Assembly: GCF_040549485.1 (NCBI RefSeq)
Contig: NZ_JBEPTK010000012.1
Span: 1 to 64,000, forward strand
Length of the DNA stretch: 64,000 nt
Source of the DNA: Constrictibacter sp. MBR-5
GTDB lineage: Bacteria; Pseudomonadota; Alphaproteobacteria; JAJUGE01
Reading direction: 5' to 3'
Below the pieces are notes generated by a model. The model was given only the letters and a program-made list of their open reading frames with translations, did no database searches and was not told the origin of the DNA. Position numbers and translations under genes: made by a program. Positions 1 to 7,712 of the stretch are shown one piece after another; positions within the stretch are counted from its first letter, which is position 1, and every line of letters starts with the position of its first letter.

Positions 1-57
1 CCCCTCCACACCCCGTGCGCCGCCGGTGGTGGGTGTGTGCTTGACTCCCGGCGGGCG

Positions 58-113
58 CCCCCCCCCCCCCCCCCCGGGGGGGGGGGGGGGGGGCCCCCCC
101 CCCCCCCCCCCCC
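58..113. repeat. Homopolymer C18-G18-C20 block (probable contig-end artefact)
   Basis: An uninterrupted run of 18 C, then 18 G, then 20 C. Such an ideal block has no coding or regulatory precedent and resembles a sequencing or assembly artefact at a contig end. The flanking bases 1-57 and 114-226 show no gene I can support, so the left edge of the window should be treated as unreliable. Confidence 0.85.
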
Positions 114-226
114 GGTACAGCAACTCTTCACGGGTCCAACAGCGAGCCGCGCGGCGGCGCAACCAGTCTATCGGAATAGTTTCCTTTCGTCGAGGCGCCG
201 CGCGAGGGCGGTGCCGATGCGCCGAC

Positions 227-1246
227 CTAACGGGCGAAGGCGGGTATCTGGAAGCGCCGACGGTAGGCGCCGGGGGTCATTCCAGTCACGCGCTTGAACA
301 GCCGGCGGAAGAAGGCGGGGTCCTCGTAGCCCACCTTCCAGCCGATCTCGTCGGCCGGCGCCTCGGTGCGCTCCAGCCGCCGCTTGGCGTCCTCGATGCG
401 GAGACGCTGGACATAGTCGATCGGCGCGAAGCCCGTCGCCTCGGTGAAACGCCGCTTGAACGTGCGCTCGGCGAGGCCCGAACGGCGCACCATCTCGTCG
501 ACGGGGCTGCCGACCGAGAAATGCGTCGCGAGCCATTCCTGCGCATCCGCAACCGCGGCATCGCCGTGATCGGTGCGCCCCTGGAAGACGATGTATGGCG
601 CGAGCCCGTCATGATGCCACTGCAGCGCGAAATAGCGAGCCACTGTCTGCGCCGCCGTCGCACCGACATGCCGAGCGATCAGGTAGAGCACGAGATCGTG
701 CCAAGTCATCGAGGCGCCGGAGGTGATCAGTTCCTCGCGCTCGCCCGAGACCACCAGCACGCGCTGCGGGCTCAGCGGCACGCGCGGAAAGACCTTTGCG
801 AACTGCGGCACATACCCCCAATGGACCGTCGTCTCGCGATCGTCGAAGAGGCCGGTCTCGGCCAGCAGAAAGACGCCGGAACAGGCCGAGCAGAGCAGAG
901 CGCCATCGGCATGCATGCGCCGAGCCCAGTCCACGATCTCCGGATAGCGGCCGGTCGCCCATCCCTCGGGACCGAGAAGAACCGAAGGGACGACGACGAT
1001 GTCGGTCGCCACGACCTCCGAGACGCCGCGGCGCGCCTCCACGGGAATGCCGCTGACCAGGGCAACGCTGCCCGGCTGCGCAGCGACGATCTCGATGGCG
1101 AAGGGCGGCGTCTCCGGAATCGACGGATCCGCCCCGGCGAGCATGCGGAAACACCCCAGCACGTCGTAGATGCCGCTCAGCGTCGAGACGACCGCATCGG
1201 GGATGGCGACGAGGCTGACGTGAAGCGGGCGCGCCGTTGCCGGCAT
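227..1246 (-). CDS. GlxA-family transcriptional regulator (DJ-1/PfpI domain + AraC HTH)
   Basis: Predicted 339-residue cytoplasmic regulator. The N-terminal two thirds is a DJ-1/PfpI-like class I glutamine amidotransferase fold with the nucleophile-elbow-like stretch LLCSACSGVFLLAETG. The C-terminal third is an AraC double helix-turn-helix, with GLAERTFKRRFTEATG in the first HTH and VGYEDPAFFRRLFKRVTGMTP as the AraC signature. I chose the ATG giving MPATARPLHV because the fold starts immediately afterwards; an upstream TTG would overlap the neighbour. It is divergent from the methyltransferase at 1371, which is a plausible target. The family usually controls catabolic or stress genes; the ligand is unknown. 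Confidence 0.9.
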   Translation of the reverse strand: MPATARPLHVSLVAIPDAVVSTLSGIYDVLGCFRMLAGADPSIPETPPFAIEIVAAQPGSVALVSGIPVEARRGVSEVVATDIVVVPSVLLGPEGWATGRYPEIVDWARRMHADGALLCSACSGVFLLAETGLFDDRETTVHWGYVPQFAKVFPRVPLSPQRVLVVSGEREELITSGASMTWHDLVLYLIARHVGATAAQTVARYFALQWHHDGLAPYIVFQGRTDHGDAAVADAQEWLATHFSVGSPVDEMVRRSGLAERTFKRRFTEATGFAPIDYVQRLRIEDAKRRLERTEAPADEIGWKVGYEDPAFFRRLFKRVTGMTPGAYRRRFQIPAFAR

Positions 1247-1370
1247 GGGTGCCCTCCCTGGCACGAACGAACCCTTCATGGCCTGTCTCGCACTGCCATG
1301 CCGGCCGGCCAACCGACATCCTGCCCCGGTTCGCGCAACCCGGCGCGACGCACAGAGGATGAAACGAAGA

Positions 1371-2429
1371 ATGACCGTCAATCAACAGAAGCTCGAGGCG
1401 CTCGTCGGGCGCCTCGTCGGCGACCTCTCGTCCGGCTATGCCGGCGTCATGGTGAGCATCGGCGACAAGCTCGGCCTCTACCGTGCCATGGCCGGCCGCG
1501 GCCCGCTGAGCTCGCAGGAGGTCGCGCGGCGGAGCGGCTGCGGCGAGCGCTACGTTCGCGAGTGGCTGAACTCCCAGGTCGCCGGCGGCTATGTCGACTA
1601 TCACCCGGCCTCGGCGACCTACGAACTGACGCCGGAACAGGCAATGGCCCTGGTCGACGACACCAGCCCGGTGTTCCTCCCGCACGCCTGGCAGGTGGTC
1701 GCCTCGATGTGGGCGGACGAGCCGAAGACGCTCGACGCGATCAAGACGGGCAAGGGCGTAAGCTGGGGCGAGCACAACGAGCGGCTCTTCTGCGGCGTGG
1801 CGGCCTTCTACCGCAACGCCTACAGCGCCAGCCTCGTGCAGGAATGGCTGCCGGCCCTCTCCGGGGTGACGGCGAAGCTGGCCAAGGGAGCCAAGGTCGC
1901 CGACGTGGGCTGCGGGCACGGCCATTCGACCGTGCTGATGGCCAAGGCCTTTCCCGAGAGCCGCTTCTGGGGTTTCGACGGCCATGCCGGCTCGATCGAG
2001 GTCGCCCGTGACGTGGCACAGCAGGCGGGCGTCGCGGACCGCGTAACCTTCAGCGTCGCGAAGGCTGACGATTACCCGCCCCGCGACTACGACCTCATCT
2101 GCTTCTTCGACTGCCTGCACGACATGGGCCGACCGGTCGACGCGGCACGGCACGCCAGGACGGCGATGGCCGAGGACGGCACGGTCATGCTGATCGAGCC
2201 GTTCGCCGGCGATCGCGTGGAGGACAACATCAACCCGGTCGGCCGACTCTACTATGCCGCATCGACGACGATGTGCTGCGCCCACGCCATCTCCGAGAAC
2301 GGCACCCACGTCCTCGGTGCGCAGGCCGGTCCGGGCAGGCTCGAAGCGGTGCTGAAGTCCGCCGGCCTCGGCACGGTGCGCCGGGCCGCCCAGACGCCGT
2401 TCAACCTGATCATCGAGGCGCGGCGGTAA
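1371..2429 (+). CDS. Winged-helix class I SAM-dependent methyltransferase
   Basis: 352-residue protein with an N-terminal winged-helix/dimerisation region (about residues 15-95, including LSSQEVARRSGCGERYVREWL) followed by a Rossmann methyltransferase. SAM motif I is VADVGCGHGHST and the acidic post-I motif lies in GFDGHAGSIEVA. This matches the Rv2258c-like family of HTH-containing methyltransferases of unknown substrate. A start four codons upstream (ATG 1359) is possible; ATG 1371 is preceded by a purine-rich AACGAAGA. Divergent from the GlxA-type regulator with a 124-bp shared promoter region. Confidence 0.85.
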   Translation: MTVNQQKLEALVGRLVGDLSSGYAGVMVSIGDKLGLYRAMAGRGPLSSQEVARRSGCGERYVREWLNSQVAGGYVDYHPASATYELTPEQAMALVDDTSPVFLPHAWQVVASMWADEPKTLDAIKTGKGVSWGEHNERLFCGVAAFYRNAYSASLVQEWLPALSGVTAKLAKGAKVADVGCGHGHSTVLMAKAFPESRFWGFDGHAGSIEVARDVAQQAGVADRVTFSVAKADDYPPRDYDLICFFDCLHDMGRPVDAARHARTAMAEDGTVMLIEPFAGDRVEDNINPVGRLYYAASTTMCCAHAISENGTHVLGAQAGPGRLEAVLKSAGLGTVRRAAQTPFNLIIEARR

Positions 2430-2621
2430 AGCGCCGCTTCGGGTGCCCCGGGCGGACGGCCACGGCAGCTCCCATGGCTGCGGCAGGCGCGGCGAGGCCT
2501 TCGGACCGCCGCACCTCTCGCCCGCCACGATGAACGCACGCGGCGCGGGATTCGCGATGCTTGCCGCTGCGGCGCCGGCGGCGCTAGGAAGGGCGCCACG
2601 GCCACGCGACAGGAGCCCGCC

Positions 2622-3803
2622 TTGCCCGTCACTTACTGTTCGGTCTGCGTCATGCCGTCGATCTCGGCGACGCCGCTGACCTTCGACGCGGGCCATGTCT
2701 GTTCGGCCTGCCGGGTCTACGGACAGCGCCGGGACGTCGACTGGGCCGAGCGGCGGGCGTGGCTGGACGAGCTGGTGGCGGCGTATCGCAGCGACGCGAA
2801 CTACGACGTCGTCATCCCGGTGAGCGGCGGCAAGGACAGCTACTACCAGACGCATTTCGCGGTGAAGGAGCTGGGCCTGAAGCCGCTGCTCGTGACCTAT
2901 CACGGCAACAACTACCTGCCCGAGGGCGAGTACAATCTGCACCGGATGCGTGAGGTGTTCGACTGCGACCACATCGTCGTGCGGCCGTCGGTCGAGACGC
3001 TGGTGAAGATGAACCGGCTCGGCTTCCGCATCCAGGGCGACATGAACTGGCACGCGCACTGCGGCATCTTCACGGTGCCGATCCAGGTGGCGGTGCGCTA
3101 CCGGGTGCCGCTGATCCTGTGGGGCGAGCACGGCTTCATGGACCTGGGCGGCATGTATTCGATGAACGACCTGGTCGAGTTCACCGCCAAGCACCGCCTG
3201 GAGCACGCGCTGCGCGGCTACGACTGGCACGACTTCACCGACGAAGGCCTGGAGAAGCTCGGACGCCCGGAGGCGAAGGAGGGTCTGCGGCCGAAGGACC
3301 TGCTCTGGGCGCAGTATCCGAGCGACGACGCGATCGACGAGGTCGGGGTGCGCGGCATCTATCTCGGCAATTTCGTCGACTGGGACGGCGAGCGGAACGC
3401 TCGCATCGCCACCGACCTCTACGGCTGGCGCGCCGCCGAACAGGACTTCGAGCGCACCTATCGCCGCATCTCGAACCTGGACGACATGCACGAGAACGGC
3501 ATCCACGACTATCTGAAGTTCGTGAAGTTCGGCTATGGCCGCGCCACCGACCATGCCTGCAAGGACATCCGCGCCGGCCGCATGACCCGCGACGAGGGCA
3601 TCGCCATGGTCCGCCGCTACGACCACGTGAAACCGCGCCGCGACCTGGAACGCTGGCTGCCCTATGTCGGCATGGACGAGGCCGAGTTCGACCGGACGTG
3701 CGACGGGTTCCGCGACAGGCGGGTTTGGCGGGTCGAGGACGGGGAATGGGTGAAGGACGATATCGGGGGGACGGTGGGGCGGTATGGACGGGTGGTGGGG
3801 TAG
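2622..3803 (+). CDS. N-acetyl sugar amidotransferase (WbuX/PseA-like, PP-loop)
   Basis: 393-residue PP-loop ATPase-type enzyme that transfers ammonia to an N-acetyl sugar to form an acetamidino group during surface polysaccharide or flagellin sugar synthesis. The N-terminus has a CxxC pair (YCSVCVMP) and a second CxxC (HVCSAC), typical zinc ligands of the family. The PP-loop is PVSGGKDSYYQ at about residue 67. The start is TTG: AGGAG lies 6 bases upstream, and the next ATG would remove the first CxxC. No glutaminase partner (HisH-like) is adjacent. Together with the PseF and methylase genes 4-5 kb downstream it suggests a pseudaminic-acid-type sugar; the exact substrate is inferred. Confidence 0.85.
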   Translation: MPVTYCSVCVMPSISATPLTFDAGHVCSACRVYGQRRDVDWAERRAWLDELVAAYRSDANYDVVIPVSGGKDSYYQTHFAVKELGLKPLLVTYHGNNYLPEGEYNLHRMREVFDCDHIVVRPSVETLVKMNRLGFRIQGDMNWHAHCGIFTVPIQVAVRYRVPLILWGEHGFMDLGGMYSMNDLVEFTAKHRLEHALRGYDWHDFTDEGLEKLGRPEAKEGLRPKDLLWAQYPSDDAIDEVGVRGIYLGNFVDWDGERNARIATDLYGWRAAEQDFERTYRRISNLDDMHENGIHDYLKFVKFGYGRATDHACKDIRAGRMTRDEGIAMVRRYDHVKPRRDLERWLPYVGMDEAEFDRTCDGFRDRRVWRVEDGEWVKDDIGGTVGRYGRVVG

Positions 3804-3838
3804 GACGCTATCGTGCCAAGCCACTCGGCTATCTTCTC

Positions 3839-3929
3839 CGTCATTGCGAGGCGCGCAGCGCCGAAGCAACCCAGGGCCGCAGCCTGAGCGCCGGCCGTGG
3901 GTTGCTTCGCCTTCGGCTCGCAATGACGG
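3839..3929. repeat. Palindromic dispersed repeat, copy 1 (CGTCATTGCGAG family)
   Basis: A 91-bp imperfect palindrome starting CCGTCATTGCGAG and ending CTCGCAATGACGG, with internal arms CAACCCAGG and its near complement flanking CTGAGCGCCGGCC. Two further copies occur at 4268-4357 and 4987-5085. It lies directly downstream of the sugar amidotransferase stop codon and could fold into a long hairpin in RNA. It resembles the REP/RPE-type intergenic palindromes of alphaproteobacteria; no transposase is nearby. Confidence 0.9.
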
Positions 3930-3953
3930 CAATTTAGTGTGGGGGCGACGGCG

Positions 3954-4234
3954 ATGAAGCAGCCGGCTGTCTGGCCAGCCGGCGGAACGGGACGATCTAT
4001 ACCGGCGTCACGTCTGATCTCAGACGGCGGGCATGGGAACATCGCGAGGGGCTGGTGCCGGGATTCACCGCGCAATATGGCTGCCGGGTGCTGGTGTGGT
4101 TCGTGTTCTACGCGACGATGGCGGACGCTGTCGCGCGCGAGAAGCGCATCAAGGGCGGTTCGCGTTCAGCGAAACTGAAGCTCATCGAGGCCGAAAACCC
4201 GACATGGCGGGATCTCTATCCTGACATTCTGTGA
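3954..4234 (+). pseudogene. GIY-YIG nuclease-superfamily gene broken by a frameshift
   Basis: ATG 3954 opens MKQPAV, the usual beginning of small GIY-YIG proteins. From position 3974 the reading continues in a different frame as ASRRNGTIYTGVTSDLRRRA, followed by WEHREG, AVAREKRIKGG and a C-terminal NPTWRDLYPDIL before TGA 4232-4234. The expected residues between AV and AS (normally Y-x-L) are reduced to two bases, consistent with a 7-bp deletion. The downstream frame has no start codon between its upstream in-frame TAG (3935-3937) and the homology. Intact family members are about 90-100 residues, predicted structure-specific endonucleases. The gene lies between two palindromic repeats. A sequencing error is possible but a 7-bp gap makes it less likely. 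Confidence 0.75.
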
Positions 4235-4267
4235 AGCTTCCGCAATCGGATTGCCGACACACTCTCT

Positions 4268-4357
4268 CCGTCATTGCGAGCGAAGCGAAGCAACCCAGGG
4301 CAACAGCCTGAGCGCCGGCCCTGGGTTGCTTCGGCGCTGCGCGCCTCGCAATGACGG
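4268..4357. repeat. Palindromic dispersed repeat, copy 2 (CGTCATTGCGAG family)
   Basis: Same family as 3839-3929, bounded by CCGTCATTGCGAG and CTCGCAATGACGG with the internal CAACCCAGG / CCTGGGTTG arms. It sits in the convergent gap between the broken GIY-YIG gene and the flavin reductase gene, where it could act as a bidirectional terminator-like hairpin. Confidence 0.9.
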
Positions 4358-4394
4358 AAAAAGGGAAATTCTGGGGCACGGCGATGCACCGCCC

Positions 4395-4943
4395 CTACAG
4401 CATCCCCGGCCGGAACAGCGACCGGCGGCTGACGACGCGGCCGGAGACCATGAAGACGCCGTCGCCCGTGTAGTGCAGCGTCTCGGGGTGTTTAGGGCGC
4501 GGCGCGACGTGCGCTTTCACCACCTCGAAGATGAAGAAGTTGTAGCGGTCGACCAGCGCGTCCTCGTGCAGGCGGCACTCGAAGTTCGCATGGCACTCGC
4601 CGATCAGCGGCGCGCCGACTTCGGCGGCCGGAAGCGCCGTCAGTCCGAACTCGGCGAACTTGTCGATCTGCGCGCCGCTCGTGTTGCCGATGCGCACGAC
4701 CGTGTCGGTCAGCGCCGTGGTCGGCAGGTTGACGACGCACTCGCGGCTGCCGCGGATCATCTCGAAGGAGTGGTTGCCCGCCGAGATCATGAGGCCGATC
4801 AGCGACGGCGAGAATTCCAGGACGGTGTGCCAGCCGAGGGTCATGATGTTGGTGCGCTCGCCCCGGCGCGACGACACCAGCACGATCGGGCCGGGCTCGA
4901 GAAAGCGGCGGACGCGGTCGACGGGGAAGTCGGATTTTTTCAT
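4395..4943 (-). CDS. Flavin reductase family protein (FMN-binding split barrel)
   Basis: 182-residue cytosolic protein of the flavin reductase-like/FMN-binding split-barrel family. Supporting stretches are PIVLVSSRRGERTNIMTLGWHT (flavin contact), LTDTVVRIGNTSG and the HANFECRL strand late in the barrel. The family supplies reduced flavin to monooxygenases or binds FMN/haem; no partner oxygenase is next to it. The start at 4943 is the only reasonable ATG. It is bracketed by copies 2 and 3 of the palindromic repeat, suggesting a transcriptionally insulated single gene. Confidence 0.85.
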   Translation of the reverse strand: MKKSDFPVDRVRRFLEPGPIVLVSSRRGERTNIMTLGWHTVLEFSPSLIGLMISAGNHSFEMIRGSRECVVNLPTTALTDTVVRIGNTSGAQIDKFAEFGLTALPAAEVGAPLIGECHANFECRLHEDALVDRYNFFIFEVVKAHVAPRPKHPETLHYTGDGVFMVSGRVVSRRSLFRPGML

Positions 4944-4986
4944 GGGCCTGCTCCCAGCGCCGCCCCGGTCACATGTTCATCACCCG

Positions 4987-5085
4987 CCGTCATTGCGAGG
5001 CGCGCAGCGCCAAAGCAACCCAGGGCCCGCGCCGAAGCATCGGTGCGCGGGCCCTGGGTTGCTTCGCCTTCGGCTCGCAATGACG
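4987..5085. repeat. Palindromic dispersed repeat, copy 3 (CGTCATTGCGAG family)
   Basis: Third copy, with arms CCGTCATTGCGAG and CTCGCAATGACG. The centre differs from the other copies (CCCGCGCCGAAGC...GCGGG instead of CTGAGCGCCGGCC). It occupies most of the 254-bp gap between the divergent flavin reductase and MFS genes, so here it is in a promoter region rather than a terminator position. Confidence 0.9.
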
Positions 5086-5197
5086 CCAGTATAGTATCGG
5101 GAGATGATGAGGTCTCTATCGGAACCTTGTCTGAGCACACCGATACACGGACATCACCAACCGATCCGGAAACGCAGCAGGCAGGACCAATCTCGTT

Positions 5198-6370
5198 TTG
5201 CATCCACCCTCCACCCTCGGCATCGCGCTGCTCGGCAGCGCCGTCATCGCCGTCACCTATGGCCTCGCGCGGTTCGTGTTCGGGCTGTTCCTGCCGGCGA
5301 TCCGCAGCGATCTGGGGCTCGACGCCACCGGTGCCGGGATCGTCGGGGCGCTGCCCTTCATCAGTTTCATCGGCGCCATCCTGATCGGGCCGGCGGTGTG
5401 CCGCATCCTGGATACGCGGTGGGCCGGGGGGCTGGCGGTGGGGCTGGCGGCGGCGGGGCTGGCGACGATCGCCAGCGCGCCCGGCGTGCTGGCCCTGGGC
5501 GTGGGCGTCGCCGTCTGCGGCATCAGCACCGGCCTGTCCTCGCCGGTCATGGCCCAGGCGGTGCACCGGGCCGTGCGGCCCGCCCTGCGCGGGCGCGTGA
5601 ACGCCACCCACAACGCGGCGACGAGCATCGGCGTGGCGCTCGCCATGCCCGCGATGGTCTGGTGGCTGGACGCCTGGCGCTCCGCCTACACGGCGTTCGC
5701 GGTGGTCGCCGTGGCAGTGGCCCTGGCGGCGCTCTTCTATCTTCCCGGACGCCCGGCGACGGGGCCGACGCAGGGCGAGGGCGAGGGCGAGGGCGCGAGC
5801 GCGGCGCTGCCGGCGGTGAGCCGCGCGCAGTGGCGGGCGGTCGCGCGGCTGAGCGCGCTGGCCGCCGGCATGGGGCTGGTCAGCGGCATCTACTGGGTCT
5901 TCGCCCCCGACCTGGTGGTGCGCGAGGGCGGGCTGTCGACCCGGCACAGCAGCTGGATGTGGCTGGCGGTCGGGCTGGCGGGCCTGACGGGCAGCGCCGC
6001 CGGCGACCTGATCGATCGGATGGGCGCCGGCCGGACCCACGCGCTGGCGCTGGCGCTCATGGCCTGCTCGCTGGGGCTGGCGGCGGCGGCGCCCGGCGTG
6101 CTGGGCGTGGCATTGGTCTCCGCCGCAGCCTTCGGAGCCGCCTACATGACCCTGACCGGATTCTACCTGGTCCAGGGCGTGCGGATCATGGCCGAGCGGC
6201 CGGCCCTGGGACCCGTGATGCCGCTGCTGGCGACGACGGTCGGCCAGGCGGTGGGCTCGCCGCTGTCCGGCTGGATGATCGACGCGGCCGGCTATACCGC
6301 CGCTTTCGCGGGCTTCGCGGTGTTCGGTCTGGCCGTGGCGGTGGCGGCGCGGCGCGTGGCGGATGGCTAG
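5198..6370 (+). CDS. MFS transporter, YbfB/YjiJ-like
   Basis: 390-residue inner-membrane carrier with about 12 hydrophobic segments; strands such as GIALLGSAVIAVTYGLARF (TM1) and a central hydrophilic loop rich in E/G (about residues 185-205) separate the two six-helix halves. The N-terminal YGLARFVFGLFLPAI stretch and overall length fit the YbfB/YjiJ branch. Start is taken as TTG 5198, which keeps TM1 whole; no ATG lies in a suitable place. Substrate unknown. No operon partner; the following toxin-antitoxin module has its own promoter. Confidence 0.85.
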   Translation: MHPPSTLGIALLGSAVIAVTYGLARFVFGLFLPAIRSDLGLDATGAGIVGALPFISFIGAILIGPAVCRILDTRWAGGLAVGLAAAGLATIASAPGVLALGVGVAVCGISTGLSSPVMAQAVHRAVRPALRGRVNATHNAATSIGVALAMPAMVWWLDAWRSAYTAFAVVAVAVALAALFYLPGRPATGPTQGEGEGEGASAALPAVSRAQWRAVARLSALAAGMGLVSGIYWVFAPDLVVREGGLSTRHSSWMWLAVGLAGLTGSAAGDLIDRMGAGRTHALALALMACSLGLAAAAPGVLGVALVSAAAFGAAYMTLTGFYLVQGVRIMAERPALGPVMPLLATTVGQAVGSPLSGWMIDAAGYTAAFAGFAVFGLAVAVAARRVADG

Positions 6371-6382
6371 GCAAGCCGAGCA

Positions 6383-6424
6383 GCGATAACAGAAACTGGC
6401 CATATTTCGTTATCGCGCTATAAT
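6383..6424 (+). promoter_or_regulatory. Promoter and inverted-repeat operator of the parDE-type module
   Basis: A perfect -10 hexamer TATAAT lies at 6419-6424, 21 bases before the antitoxin ATG. A perfect inverted repeat GCGATAAC (6383-6390) / GTTATCGC (6409-6416) ends 2 bp upstream of it, so a protein on the right arm would cover the -10. That is the layout expected for conditional autoregulation by a ParD-type antitoxin. The -35 (CTGGCC, 17-bp spacing) is weak. Confidence 0.65.
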
Positions 6425-6445
6425 TCCGCCGAGGAGGATGGAGCG

Positions 6446-6700
6446 ATGAACGTTTCGGTCGGACCGCGCTGGGAGGGCTTCGTGGAGGCAGCGGTGAAGT
6501 CGGGCCGCTACGGCTCGGCGAGCGAGGTCGTGCGCGAAGGCCTGCGGCTGGTCGAGGAACGCGAGGCCAAGCTGGCCGCACTGCGCGAGACGCTCGACCA
6601 GGCGATCGCGCGCGGCGGCGAGAACAGCGAAAGCGATGTCACCCGGCTGCTCGACGACAGGATGCGGAATGTCGGGGTAGCGGCGAAGACCGCCGATTGA
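6446..6700 (+). CDS. ParD-family type II antitoxin
   Basis: 84-residue protein with an N-terminal ribbon-helix-helix (MNVSVGPRWEGFVEAAVKSGRYGSASEVVREGLRL split over strand and two helices) and a C-terminal acidic, unstructured toxin-binding tail. SGRYGSASEVVREGLRLVEE is the ParD/CC2985 signature. GAGGAGG precedes the ATG by 6-7 bases. It is the first gene of a two-gene operon with the ParE-like toxin at 6717, and likely represses its own promoter through the inverted repeat at 6383-6416. Confidence 0.9.
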   Translation: MNVSVGPRWEGFVEAAVKSGRYGSASEVVREGLRLVEEREAKLAALRETLDQAIARGGENSESDVTRLLDDRMRNVGVAAKTAD

Positions 6701-6716
6701 GCCGGACGTATCGTCC

Positions 6717-7040
6717 GTGCGCCGGCTCGTCCTGCTCGACGCGGCGGTCGACGACCTGACGTCGATCCTCGACTATATCGCGCGGGAAAGCGGCAGTCCG
6801 GAGACCGCGCGGCATTTCGTCGACCGTATCGTTCGGCAATGCACGCGGCTCGCATCGCTTCCCGGCATGCTCGGGCGGGCGCGGCCGGAACTGCGCGCCG
6901 ACATCCGCAGCTTCGCATTTCGCGGCTACGTCATCTTCTTTCGGTATCGGGACGACAGGCTCGAGGTCGTGAGCGTGCTGGAAGGCCATCGCGACGTGGA
7001 TGCGCACTTCGCGGAGAAGGACGACGCGGACCGCGGGTAA
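6717..7040 (+). CDS. ParE/RelE-superfamily toxin
   Basis: 107-residue toxin of the ParE branch (DNA gyrase poisons in characterised members). Visible family features are AVDDLTSILDYIARESGS, ARHFVDRIVRQCTRLASLPGMLGRARPEL and the C-terminal FRGYVIFFRYRDDRLEVVSVLEGHRDV. The start is GTG 6717, 16 bp after the antitoxin stop; there is no ATG before the conserved VLLDAAVDDL strand. The gene appears full length and intact, so this is the one complete toxin-antitoxin pair in the window. Confidence 0.88.
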   Translation: MRRLVLLDAAVDDLTSILDYIARESGSPETARHFVDRIVRQCTRLASLPGMLGRARPELRADIRSFAFRGYVIFFRYRDDRLEVVSVLEGHRDVDAHFAEKDDADRG

Positions 7041-7070
7041 CGGGTCCACCAACTTCCACGTCGCACGGCT

Positions 7071-7712
7071 CTACCCTCCCCGCTTCTCCAGCAAAAACCA
7101 GTTGAGGTCGTCGCCCGGAAACACCGGGTCGCGGCGCCAGACGAAGCCGTAGTCGGCGACCGTGAGGTCGGGGAAGCGGTCGACCATCTCCGCGGCGAAG
7201 TCGCGCTTGAAGAGGCGGGCGGCGTGGCCGCGGTAGGGGATCTCGACGGGCGACGGACTGAAATATTCGATCAGGCAGACATAGCGCCGGCTCTCGCGGT
7301 GCAGCACGTCGTAGGCGCGCGGCAGGATTTCGGGCGCCAGGTGGATCAGGACGCCGGCGGAGAGGGTGAGGTCGAAGGCGGCGCCGTCGGGGGAACGCGC
7401 GTAGTCGAGGAGCGAGCCGTGGACGGCCTCGACGCCGGGAACCGTGGCGAGGCGGGCGTGGGCCGCGGCGTTGATCTCGACGCCGGTCAGGCGGGCGGCG
7501 GGCAGGAGCGTGCGCAGGGCGCGCAGGTTGAGGCCGATGTTGGCGCCGACCTCCAGCACCGATTCCACGCCGCGGGTGCGGGCGAGGATGCGGGCCAGGA
7601 GCGCGGTCTTGGCCGCGAGCAGTGCCGCGCCGTCGTTGCGGGCGGCGTAGTCGCTGCCGAAGGTGCCGGCCCAGAAGGTTTCCTGGTCGGTGGGCGGGCG
7701 GCTGTCCGTCAT
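7071..7712 (-). CDS. Pseudaminic acid biosynthesis-associated methylase
   Basis: 213-residue class I methyltransferase matching the family found beside pseudaminic acid genes. Features in order: DQETFWAGTFGSDYAARN at the N-terminus, SAM-binding VLEVGANIGLNLRAL, LTGVEINAAAHARL, the motif LSAGVLIHLAPEILPRAYD, EYFSPSPVEIPYRGHAARLF, and the C-terminal RDPVFPGDDLNWFLLEK. The ATG at 7712 overlaps the stop of the upstream cytidylyltransferase gene (ATGA), showing translational coupling. It probably O-methylates a nonulosonic acid or a glycan carrying it; the acceptor is not known. Confidence 0.9.
   Translation of the reverse strand: MTDSRPPTDQETFWAGTFGSDYAARNDGAALLAAKTALLARILARTRGVESVLEVGANIGLNLRALRTLLPAARLTGVEINAAAHARLATVPGVEAVHGSLLDYARSPDGAAFDLTLSAGVLIHLAPEILPRAYDVLHRESRRYVCLIEYFSPSPVEIPYRGHAARLFKRDFAAEMVDRFPDLTVADYGFVWRRDPVFPGDDLNWFLLEKRGG

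Noticed and set aside
26-2011. Long open frame through the left edge on the plus strand
   Set aside because: It reads through the homopolymer block and antisense to the GlxA regulator, is Arg/Pro-rich and shows no family features; it is a high-GC shadow frame.
609-3932. 1107-codon frame on the minus strand
   Set aside because: It lies opposite two well-supported genes, is full of Arg, His, Ala and Val repeats typical of antisense GC-rich frames, and spans a palindromic repeat.
3839-5085. CRISPR array
   Set aside because: The three repeats are about 90 bp, palindromic, irregularly spaced and separated by genes; no cas genes are present.
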